37,036 nucleotides of DNA from JAHIVB01 sp964574705 (GTDB taxonomy: Bacteria; Bacillota_I; Bacilli_A; Izemoplasmatales; Hujiaoplasmataceae): positions 1 to 37,036 of the forward strand of contig CAZNOO010000018.1 of NCBI GenBank assembly GCA_964574705.1, given 5' to 3'. The notes under the pieces were generated by a model, which ran no database searches, was not told the origin of the DNA, and worked only from the letters and a program-made list of their open reading frames with translations. A program made the translations under genes and the position numbers. This document shows, piece by piece, positions 25,640-33,166 of the stretch; the first letter of the stretch is position 1, and each line of letters begins with the position of its first letter.

Positions 25640-26326
25640 TTACCAGGTTCCTCCCCATGGTGGTGTTGCAAGATCCCAATTATTTTCAGGTCCGTCTGTG
25701 GCTTGAACCGCTTCTAAAGAAAAGGCAATTTGCAAAGAGTATCCTGGCGAAAATGTTGAAAATCCTGCCAAGGTGTAGTCTGCAATTAAATCAAGTGGTG
25801 TTGGAGTGGAACCATCCACTCTTTGAACGGGCAATTTATAATAGATGTACCCGTCAATATCACGGTTGTCATACCAATTCGTAGTTTCATAGTCGAACGG
25901 CATATATTCTTCATTCAATACAGTCAGTTCAGTTACAACCCCCAAGTAGTTTACATAAGTCAATGTTACTTGTTCATAAATGCGGATTCTAACATAAGTA
26001 TCGACATTGCTTAATACATCGATTGAAAGTCTGAAGTTCTCAAAAAAGTAGTCATCTCCATTACTGACGATATTCACGAAGTAGACGCCAGGCTTATATA
26101 CGCCTGATGCTATTTCAACTTCAGTCGCTGGAACTCTGTTGCCAACTGCTACAGCATCATAAAAGTACACGTCTGGTTCAACATCCACGAAACCAACGGT
26201 TCCAAAAAAAGTATCGGTTGTTAAATAAGTAAACCACGCATATGTAGTAAAAGCAAAAAGAGACAATGAGAAAATCAACATTGCCAAACCGACTATAAAG
26301 CGTTTTTTCATTGCTTTTGCAGTCAT
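25640..26326 (-). CDS. Camelysin/TasA-like secreted protein
   Basis: A 228-residue exported protein and first gene of the riboswitch operon. The N-terminus is basic (AMKKR), followed by a hydrophobic core and TYAWFTY at about 28-34, the AWFT-type border seen in SipW-dependent TasA/CalY signal sequences. Then TFFGTVGFVDVEPDV and a beta-rich domain with TYVRIRIYEQ, another feature of these proteins. It has no catalytic motif that I can see. It ends in the aromatic tail ATPPWGGTW. Likely a matrix fibre subunit or surface partner of the giant protein encoded 12 bases downstream. No SipW-type signal peptidase gene is in the window. AAGGAGAAG precedes the ATG at 26326. A plain signal-anchored protein is the alternative. 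Confidence 0.72.
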   Translation of the reverse strand: MTAKAMKKRFIVGLAMLIFSLSLFAFTTYAWFTYLTTDTFFGTVGFVDVEPDVYFYDAVAVGNRVPATEVEIASGVYKPGVYFVNIVSNGDDYFFENFRLSIDVLSNVDTYVRIRIYEQVTLTYVNYLGVVTELTVLNEEYMPFDYETTNWYDNRDIDGYIYYKLPVQRVDGSTPTPLDLIADYTLAGFSTFSPGYSLQIAFSLEAVQATDGPENNWDLATPPWGGTW

Positions 26327-26355
26327 TTTTATGCTTCTCCTTCATGGTTTCAGAG

Positions 26356-26376
26356 TAATAAAAAATGCCATTATCT
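26356..26376 (-). promoter_or_regulatory. Second (orphan) terminator 3' arm in the leader of riboswitch 2
   Basis: On the minus strand AGATAATGGCA followed by TTTTTTATTA. Nothing between it and the first terminator can serve as its 5' arm, but it pairs over all eleven bases (two of them G-U) with TGCCGTTGTCT at 26430-26440, the strand shared by the aptamer and the first terminator. It lies 30 bases before the first gene of the operon. Confidence 0.5.
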
Positions 26377-26405
26377 GGATCGAGTCACATCATTTATTCC
26401 CTTAG

Positions 26406-26440
26406 AAATAAAAAATGCCCTCGTCTGTTAGACAACGGCA
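26406..26440 (-). terminator. Intrinsic terminator of riboswitch 2 expression platform
   Basis: On the minus strand TGCCGTTGTCT, loop AAC, AGACGAGGGCA (26416-26440), then TTTTTTATTT. Eleven opposed positions with one G/G mismatch and one G-U. The A-T to G-C change relative to the copy at 646-673 keeps pairing, evidence that the stem is selected. The 5' arm overlaps the aptamer 3' strand by five bases. Confidence 0.86.
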
Positions 26441-26508
26441 ACTGGCTACCATCTTATCGAAGGCCCTATAGCTTTGCGTCACTAAGTTTCCCTAGTTTTG
26501 CTATTTAC
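26436..26508 (-). ncRNA. GEMM-I cyclic dinucleotide (c-di-GMP-I type) riboswitch aptamer 2
   Basis: Minus-strand order: ATAGC-AAA, stem ACTAGG/CTTAGT with a GAAA loop, GACGCAAAGC, GCTAT, GGGCC, a short distal loop, GGTAGCC, CAGTTGCCG. Compared with the copy at 669-740 the tetraloop stem differs at two pairs, both compensated (A-T to T-A, C-G to G-C), while junction bases are identical. It leads the operon 26326-13741, so it should control the camelysin-like protein, the giant surface protein and both EAL proteins together. A occupies the base aligned with Vc2 G20. Confidence 0.94.
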
Positions 26509-26515
26509 AAAGTCA

Positions 26516-26544
26516 ATTATATATATGAAAGACAAGTTTGTCAA
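26516..26544 (-). promoter_or_regulatory. Consensus sigma-A promoter of riboswitch 2 operon
   Basis: Perfect TTGACA (26539-26544) and TATAAT (26516-26521) with 17-base spacing on the minus strand. Predicted start of transcription near 26508, the first base of the aptamer. The spacer sequence is unlike that of the other riboswitch promoter, so only the boxes and the RNA are conserved. Confidence 0.88.
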
Positions 26545-26676
26545 TATGAATGGTTGATTTTCCAACAAAATATCAAAAAAAAGTGCAATTTTTTCAATTT
26601 TGCAAGCGTTTGTCAAATAAAATGAGGATTTTACAGCTAGAGACAGTTAAATCACATAATACTCACAATTTTTTTG

Positions 26677-26705
26677 TTGTTTTTAAAGGCGTTTAATGAT
26701 ATCAT
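26677..26705 (+). promoter_or_regulatory. Probable promoter of the PrsA-like gene
   Basis: TTGTTT (26677-26682) and TATCAT (26700-26705) with a 17-base spacer, 33 bases before the ATG. Moderate match. I see nothing else in 26545-26676 apart from AT-rich spacer between the two divergent promoters. Confidence 0.45.
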
Positions 26706-26738
26706 AGAGGTTGCAAATTTAATAAGGAGTGACAGCTC

Positions 26739-29700
26739 ATGAAAAGCAGCGGAACAAAAAAAGCCATTATCATTTTTTCGATCCTAATCGTAATTGTTTT
26801 ATCAGCCATATTGGTTGCATTTGCGACGGGAAACACAAGATACCCATCACTTAGTGATCCAAATGGTGTTTTTTATCAACGATTGGATGCGGACGGAAAT
26901 GTTGTATATACTATAACAAATCAAGAAGTTTTCGAGGAAATCAAAGGAAATGACGGAGTGACTCAAGCTCTTTTATTGGTTGATTCCTATTTGTTAAAAT
27001 CATATTTGGATAATCTGACTGATGAACAGATTCAAACAAAAATCACCGAGTTGACTTATGGAACTGCAGACCCTGCAGACCTTGCCACTTTGGATGATGA
27101 GACCAGAACATCTTTGGAGACGAGTTATGCCCAAAGCATGATTTTGGCAGGTTATGAGAATAACGATGAAGCTTATGCTTCTATTGTTTTGGCAAGAGAA
27201 CTATTTGCAAGAGACAATATCGATTCTAACGGTGATGTCACCGGAATGGATGTTGCTAGTGAATACGTTACAAGTTACTTTGAAGATATCAAAGCCTTAA
27301 AAATTCGTTTTACAAGTCTTGCTGATGCAAAAGATGTCATGAAACAATTTAACTTGTTGACTTACAACACTGTTACTTTAAGAGAATACTTGGGATATAT
27401 TTTCACAAGTGAAACACTTACAGATGACAATTCAAATGTCGTTGAAGCGTATACAACCGTATTCCCTTATTACTTCGATGCAAGTGAAAACATTCTCGAC
27501 TTAAGTGAAACAATCATCTATACTTTGGGAACAAACGGAATTTATTCGAAAGCATCCGACACCAAAGAGTATACGATTGATGGATCTGGAAATCTTGTTG
27601 ATGTATCACTTACCGTCATTATTCCAAATACAGAGATTTTCTCTTCTTTGGAAGACGCAACTTCATACAAGACAGCTAATACAGAATACTATACCGTTTC
27701 TAAAGTTGACGCTTTTGACGATACTGAAGATGCAGTTGTTAAAGACGCTTCAGACACCACGGTTTACACCATTGATTCAGACGGAAAAATCTATGACGTG
27801 GCACTCAATGACGTTACAGATTCAACCGATTTAATTGTGAACAAAGTATTTACTTCGATTAACAGCGTAACTGTAACAACCTTAAACAATTCACAAGAAC
27901 TTACAAATGAAGAAGTATTGGCAAAATACATTCAAATGTACAATTATGTATATGGACAGTATCGTGATTCAATCTCTGAAACTGCAACGGCTGAAGACCT
28001 GATTGCATCCGACAATACGTATCTTACATTCTCGTATGATGATGTATACGCTATACAAACTTCACTTGCAGCTTATATGTTCAGAACTTTGGATCTATCA
28101 AAAACGGCGAACTTACCATTTAGTGTTGCTCCCAAAGCTTATGCTGGTGCGAGTGATGATTCCTACTATCTAATTTATAAATTGGAACAAGTAGATAAAG
28201 TCGATCTTTATGGTGCATTGACAGATTTGGTTGAAGCAGAAATTAACCTTCCAGCTCAAACAGTAGATAACTTGACATTGCCACTTACCGGATGGTATGA
28301 TTCTAAAATTGCTTGGTCAAGTGATCACATTGATGTTATCGCAAATGATGGTACAGTTACACTTCCAGATGCTGCAACGATTGTGAAACTGACGTACACG
28401 ATTACCGTTGGTGGTGTTGCGAGAACCGGATACATAAATGTTACAGTCCTTCCTTCAGGAACCACTTCTACCGTTGTTGAAAGCACGAATACAGAACCGA
28501 CAGTTGCATCTGTATTAAATGATCCAACCGTCTATGATATGCTTTACAATCAGCTTGTCGATGACATGGTTTATGGAACCGATGGCGAAACCAATATCAC
28601 TACCCAATTAATTCTACTTAGAACAGAATATAATCTTCAAATCAACGATTACTACCTCGCACTGGAATACGCTCAAACAGATGGCGACTTCGTCATGAAT
28701 GATAAGGGAGACAAAGTCATCCTTGTATCCGTATCCGGACGCATCGGCGATGAAGAAACTGCTTATGAAGTCAGCGCTGATGACTTCCAATCTTATGTAA
28801 TGACCAAAAATCCAGGATTATACATCTTATATGCATCTCAAACGAAAGAATTAATCTATTCTACTTACTTCACTGAAGTCTTCGGTGATCAAACAAATAT
28901 TTCGAAGAATAGATCTGCTAAAATGGATGCAATGTACACACAAGTTCAGAACGCGAAAGACTATTATGTTTACTTGTCGAATTTGTATGCACAATATGGA
29001 ATGACACTTCCTTATTCTTCTTTCACCGAATATGCTTATATGCAATACAAAACAAAAACAGAAGCTGAATTGCTTACTTACTTCATTCAAGGTGTAATTC
29101 AACCTTACATGATCAACGAAGCCGTTAGCGAATACGACATCATCAATATGCTGTATCCTTCTGTTCAAGAATACTACGAAAATTATTTCTCACTTAACGT
29201 AACTCATGTTGTAATCTATCTTGACTTCAATGAAGACGGTACTCCAGATTCCTACAATGATTACATCGCTTCTTTAAACGAAGCTGATGCAAGTGCGTTC
29301 GAATCAATGATTGCACAAATTGAAACAGCAATTGACGATTATGACGGAACCTTTACTGCACTGATTTCGGAATATGAAGCAGCAACAAGAGATGACGCAA
29401 CTTGGGGAGCATTCAAACAAGCAGGCATCATGATGTTAACTGAATCTCTAAACCAAACCGACTCTGACAGTGTAACGCACTCTGTAACTTATAGTGGAGA
29501 CTATGGCGTTAAAGATTCTTATGTGCCTGAATACGTTACAGCACTTGTAAACTTGTATCACGAATATCAATTGGAACAAAACCTCACGCTTGAAAATATG
29601 ACGGGAACGGTTTCTACTGATTTCGGATACCACATCATCAAAGTCACCAAGGGCGACGACTTCACACAACCGTCTGCAGCATTCACTGAAGCAGATGGAG

Positions 29701-30074
29701 CGAACCCTCTATACAGTGACGGAAGTGAAAACGCAAATGCGGAACCTACTAAGGCTCAAGTAGAACTTTATGCACAATACTTCTTCTATTCAACCGCTTA
29801 TGACTTGACGGATGCTGACCTTGAAGCCACTTATGGAATTACGTTACCAAACATTCCAGCAAGTGTATCTAGCGCACTCAAAATATATTTCGATCCACTA
29901 CTCCAAAACATGTATGTTTTAGGAACTGTGAATATCGTAATCGCTGATCATCTCGTTATGGGTGAGTTTGCTGACAGCACTTACTCAGATCTTACAAACG
30001 CTCAAATCTATGCAATGCTTTCTGACGTTCGTGACGTTTATTACGATGCATTGTTCAAAGATTACTTAAACTAA
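26739..30074 (+). CDS. Very large PrsA/SurA-like foldase with Ig-like insert
   Basis: A 1111-residue, membrane-anchored, extracytoplasmic protein: one TM at about 9-30, no lipobox Cys. Residues about 60-160 resemble the PrsA/SurA N-terminal chaperone region (NQEVFEEIKGNDGVTQALLLVD, shown here in part). About 500-573 read as an atrophied bacterial Ig-like domain (IAWSSDHIDVIANDGTVTL, then YTITVGG). About 818-970 resemble a parvulin rotamase core (VTHVVIYLD at the start, DFGYHIIKV at the end), but its length and divergence leave activity uncertain. PrsA is usually about 300 residues, so this is an expanded relative. It should help fold secreted proteins, and it diverges from the riboswitch operon that makes the giant surface protein, a natural client. 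AAGGAGTGA precedes the ATG. Ends at a shared terminator. Confidence 0.72.
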   Translation: MKSSGTKKAIIIFSILIVIVLSAILVAFATGNTRYPSLSDPNGVFYQRLDADGNVVYTITNQEVFEEIKGNDGVTQALLLVDSYLLKSYLDNLTDEQIQTKITELTYGTADPADLATLDDETRTSLETSYAQSMILAGYENNDEAYASIVLARELFARDNIDSNGDVTGMDVASEYVTSYFEDIKALKIRFTSLADAKDVMKQFNLLTYNTVTLREYLGYIFTSETLTDDNSNVVEAYTTVFPYYFDASENILDLSETIIYTLGTNGIYSKASDTKEYTIDGSGNLVDVSLTVIIPNTEIFSSLEDATSYKTANTEYYTVSKVDAFDDTEDAVVKDASDTTVYTIDSDGKIYDVALNDVTDSTDLIVNKVFTSINSVTVTTLNNSQELTNEEVLAKYIQMYNYVYGQYRDSISETATAEDLIASDNTYLTFSYDDVYAIQTSLAAYMFRTLDLSKTANLPFSVAPKAYAGASDDSYYLIYKLEQVDKVDLYGALTDLVEAEINLPAQTVDNLTLPLTGWYDSKIAWSSDHIDVIANDGTVTLPDAATIVKLTYTITVGGVARTGYINVTVLPSGTTSTVVESTNTEPTVASVLNDPTVYDMLYNQLVDDMVYGTDGETNITTQLILLRTEYNLQINDYYLALEYAQTDGDFVMNDKGDKVILVSVSGRIGDEETAYEVSADDFQSYVMTKNPGLYILYASQTKELIYSTYFTEVFGDQTNISKNRSAKMDAMYTQVQNAKDYYVYLSNLYAQYGMTLPYSSFTEYAYMQYKTKTEAELLTYFIQGVIQPYMINEAVSEYDIINMLYPSVQEYYENYFSLNVTHVVIYLDFNEDGTPDSYNDYIASLNEADASAFESMIAQIETAIDDYDGTFTALISEYEAATRDDATWGAFKQAGIMMLTESLNQTDSDSVTHSVTYSGDYGVKDSYVPEYVTALVNLYHEYQLEQNLTLENMTGTVSTDFGYHIIKVTKGDDFTQPSAAFTEADGANPLYSDGSENANAEPTKAQVELYAQYFFYSTAYDLTDADLEATYGITLPNIPASVSSALKIYFDPLLQNMYVLGTVNIVIADHLVMGEFADSTYSDLTNAQIYAMLSDVRDVYYDALFKDYLN

Positions 30075-30087
30075 TTCAACTCAATAT

Positions 30088-30122
30088 AAAAAGAGGCCAA
30101 TCATCGATTGTGCCTCTTTTCT
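30088..30122. terminator. Bidirectional intrinsic terminator
   Basis: AAAAGAGGC-CAATC / GATTG-T-GCCTCTTTT stem with a three-base loop, A-run on the left and T-run on the right. Serves the PrsA-like gene on the plus strand and the cca-pulA-yhaM operon on the minus strand. Confidence 0.88.
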
Positions 30123-30129
30123 TATGAAG

Positions 30130-31056
30130 TTACTTAGATAATTTGTGTTTGTAATAACGTTCTCTTTCCAAAACACCGATAGAAGTGGTTAAGTCTCCGA
30201 TTTTGACCAAATCCAATTCTTCACCGAGTTCTGTGACTTTGGAGTCAATGTTGTCGATGAAATGAATGACAAGTGCTTCAGCAATGTTCGGTTTTTTGGG
30301 AGAACCGAAATTTCCGTAGTAGTGGTGACTGATGATAATGTGTTGTAACAGAATAACTTCTTCTTCGTTTTCAAGCCCAAGGTGCTTTGCCGTTTCTTGA
30401 ATCAAAGCGGCACCCATCGTGATGTGACCGACAAGTCTTCCTTTTAAAGTGTATTCGCTGCCTTCATAGGAATCAAACTCTTCGATTTTGCAAATATCAT
30501 GTAGGAAGATCCCTGCATAGAGAAGGTCGCTGTTCAAGAATGGATAGACCAAAAGGAATCCTTCTGCGAGTTTCATCATTGAATTTGTATGATAGGAAAG
30601 ACCAGAAATATAGGCGTGATGAAACTTGGTTGCGGCTGGATATAGATAGAAATCGTCCTGAACGTTTTTGTAGATGTGATCGACGATTTTTTTGATGACT
30701 TCATTTTGAATTGAATGAAGTTTGGATTCGATTCCTTTTCGGATATCACTTAGGTTGACCGGAGCGTAATGATAGAAAGCTCTCATCAATCGCTCTTTTA
30801 GATCGTCGTCCAAATCAAGTTCTCCGATAATGGTGACTTCTTTGGCGAGAAGATGAATTTTCTCTTTGAAGACAATGGCTTCGGTTTTAAAATAGTATAT
30901 CTTGTTTACGGAAACATCTTCGTCGTTTTGAATTCTGACGATTAAGGACTCCCCTTCTTCACTTGTGACATTGCAGGCAAAAGAATCATATGAAGAGGTA
31001 TTGATTTGGTCTATCTTTCCGTAGAAATTGTATAGATCTCCGATTTCGAAATTCAT
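30130..31056 (-). CDS. yhaM: 3'-5' exoribonuclease YhaM family (OB-fold plus HD domain)
   Basis: A 308-residue protein, close to the ~314 of Bacillus YhaM. N-terminal OB-fold (about 1-85, nucleic acid binding) and an HD hydrolase domain (about 150-290) with SYHTNSM, FLHDICKIEEF, GHITMGAALI and the histidine-rich HIIISHHYYGNFGSP, plus IHFIDNID. YhaM-type enzymes trim single-stranded 3' ends of RNA (and DNA) with divalent metal in the cytosol. The ATG overlaps the pulA stop as ATGA, so it is translationally coupled and last in the cca-pulA-yhaM operon. No sign of truncation. Confidence 0.93.
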   Translation of the reverse strand: MNFEIGDLYNFYGKIDQINTSSYDSFACNVTSEEGESLIVRIQNDEDVSVNKIYYFKTEAIVFKEKIHLLAKEVTIIGELDLDDDLKERLMRAFYHYAPVNLSDIRKGIESKLHSIQNEVIKKIVDHIYKNVQDDFYLYPAATKFHHAYISGLSYHTNSMMKLAEGFLLVYPFLNSDLLYAGIFLHDICKIEEFDSYEGSEYTLKGRLVGHITMGAALIQETAKHLGLENEEEVILLQHIIISHHYYGNFGSPKKPNIAEALVIHFIDNIDSKVTELGEELDLVKIGDLTTSIGVLERERYYKHKLSK

Positions 31057-33152
31057 GCGTTTTCACTTCCTTGTACAAAAATGTAAGTTCCGATTTCTTT
31101 TAAAACATATGCTGAGGTATCTTTGTTCAGCTCTACCGGTTCGCTTGACAGTTCCAAACGATATCCTTCACCAATCGCAATGGTTTCTTCCGTTTTCAAA
31201 GGTTTGAAGACGATAATGATGTTTTCCTTGTTGTTGAGATGCATCATGATCGATTTCGATCCAAGCGTCAAAATTTCTGAATACTGCGTAAGGTCCGAAC
31301 TGGATTTCATTTTGAATCCTTCATGAGCTTTCCTGAACTCAATGACTTTTCTGATGTAGTCGATGTCGAGTTGATGCGTGTCGACAAGGCCCCAGTCAAA
31401 AAGATTGATGTCATCTCCAGATTGGAATGAATTTTCAACCCCTTTTTTCGTCCTGTAGCACTCTTGACCGCTATGAAGGAATGGAACCCCCTCAGACAAT
31501 AATACCATAGATGTGGCCAGTTTTTGTTGCTTACGAATCAATTCCAAGTCTTTGGTCATTGCGAGGCACTTGTCATAGAAGGTGTTATTGTCGTGACATT
31601 CGACGTAATTAATCGATTGGTTCGCATATTTAAATAAATAACGGTTATGTGCGCTTCCGAGAAGCATTTCTTTGACTACATCGGTTTTCTTAGTGTTTCC
31701 AGTAGCGTATCCTTTTACTTTCAAATCAAAAGTAGCACCTTTGATGGTTTCTCTAAAAGTATCATTGAAAAAACCGATGGTATGTAAGACTTTCTTGTTT
31801 CCCATATGGGCCATACTGTCCGCCATGTTGGAAGAATACATCTTCCATCCTTCACCAAATACGATGATATGGTTTGAAACCGAATGAAGTTCCTGACGAA
31901 GTTCGTTCATTGTTTCAAAATCGATCAGACCCATCAAATCGAAACGGAATCCGTCAATCTTGTATTCGTTGACCCAGTAAAGCACGGAATCGATAATCAG
32001 TTTTCGAATCATTTTCCGATGTGTTGCGAGGTCATTATTACAACCACTAACGTTGGTGTAGATTCCTTCTCTGTCTACATGATAAGCATATCCAGGCACG
32101 AGTTTTTCAAACGGAAAATTTACGGGGCTAAACACGTGATTGTAAACGACATCCATAACGACGGAGATATTGTTAGCGTGCAACGTATCAATGGTCTGCT
32201 TTAGTTCATTGACTCTAGCGTAAGGATCATTTGGCCGTGTTGAAAACCATCCTTGAGGAACATTATATTGTCTTGGGTTGTATCCCCAGTTATAGGATTT
32301 GTTCGAGTCTAATTCATCGACGCCGTCGAAATCAAAAATAGGCATCAATTGAACATGTGTAACGCCAAGAGATTTCAAGTAATCAATCCCCGCTAGATTT
32401 CTGCCCGGGGTCTTAACTCCTTTTTCAATCAAGCCTGTGAATTTCCCTTTATTGTGAAACGACATCTTCGGATCAATGGTAAAGTCACGAACACTCATTT
32501 CATAGATAACCGCGTCCTGAATTTCTCCTTCAAAAGGCGGATTGTGTTTCATCTGATACGTTTTTTTCAAATCGATGACCACACTGTATTCGCTTTCTGG
32601 CGTCGATGCAATCGCATAAGGATCTGAAACAATTTGTTCTTTGCCGTTCACATACACATGGTATCGATATTTAATTCCATCCAAATCTCCATCAATTAAG
32701 AGCCTCCACACGCCTGAGTTGGTATATAGCATGTCGAGTATTTCAGTCTTTCCAGAAGGCCTGATTAGTTCCAACTTCACATATTTGGCAACGGGAGTCC
32801 AAATTTTGAATTTTGTAGATTTTTTTGTGTAGGTGATTCCAAGGTCATTTTTCTTATAGTTATAGACATTGTCAAACAAATCGGTTCGAACGATTTTGCC
32901 TGTATAAAGTTCAGACTGTTCCATCTCTTCATTTTCGACACAGTACTTTTTCCCGAGGTCGATATATGCATCAAAAGAACAGACGAGTTTGACTTCTTCT
33001 GCAAGATTGATTTTTTGGACGATGTCCAAGTCGATAACCTCGTCATTTCCAACGAGCTTGTAGGAATCATTCTCACGATAGTTTTTCAGTGGGATAATGA
33101 TGGTCAGTTCATCAAAGTTATCCAAGTAAGGGTAAAACGTTCTTGTGTCCAT
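31053..33152 (-). CDS. pulA: Type I pullulanase
   Basis: A 699-residue glycoside hydrolase family 13 debranching enzyme that cuts alpha-1,6 bonds in pullulan, glycogen or limit dextrins. N-terminal beta domains including a CBM48-like module (about 100-195, KFKIWTPVAKYVKLEL) lead to the catalytic barrel. Type I signature YNWGYNPRQYNVP; nucleophile Asp at about 403 in DGFRFDLMG; acid/base Glu at about 433 in GEGW; transition-state Asp at about 520 in ECHDNN. No signal peptide, so it is intracellular and probably works on stored or imported glucans. It starts 14 bases after cca and ends coupled to yhaM. Confidence 0.95.
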   Translation of the reverse strand: MDTRTFYPYLDNFDELTIIIPLKNYRENDSYKLVGNDEVIDLDIVQKINLAEEVKLVCSFDAYIDLGKKYCVENEEMEQSELYTGKIVRTDLFDNVYNYKKNDLGITYTKKSTKFKIWTPVAKYVKLELIRPSGKTEILDMLYTNSGVWRLLIDGDLDGIKYRYHVYVNGKEQIVSDPYAIASTPESEYSVVIDLKKTYQMKHNPPFEGEIQDAVIYEMSVRDFTIDPKMSFHNKGKFTGLIEKGVKTPGRNLAGIDYLKSLGVTHVQLMPIFDFDGVDELDSNKSYNWGYNPRQYNVPQGWFSTRPNDPYARVNELKQTIDTLHANNISVVMDVVYNHVFSPVNFPFEKLVPGYAYHVDREGIYTNVSGCNNDLATHRKMIRKLIIDSVLYWVNEYKIDGFRFDLMGLIDFETMNELRQELHSVSNHIIVFGEGWKMYSSNMADSMAHMGNKKVLHTIGFFNDTFRETIKGATFDLKVKGYATGNTKKTDVVKEMLLGSAHNRYLFKYANQSINYVECHDNNTFYDKCLAMTKDLELIRKQQKLATSMVLLSEGVPFLHSGQECYRTKKGVENSFQSGDDINLFDWGLVDTHQLDIDYIRKVIEFRKAHEGFKMKSSSDLTQYSEILTLGSKSIMMHLNNKENIIIVFKPLKTEETIAIGEGYRLELSSEPVELNKDTSAYVLKEIGTYIFVQGSENA

Positions 33153-33166
33153 AAAGGGGTCCTTTT

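Noticed and set aside
26365..26625. 86-codon plus-strand frame across riboswitch 2
   Set aside because: Antisense to a conserved structured RNA and its promoter; no ribosome site or protein-like features.
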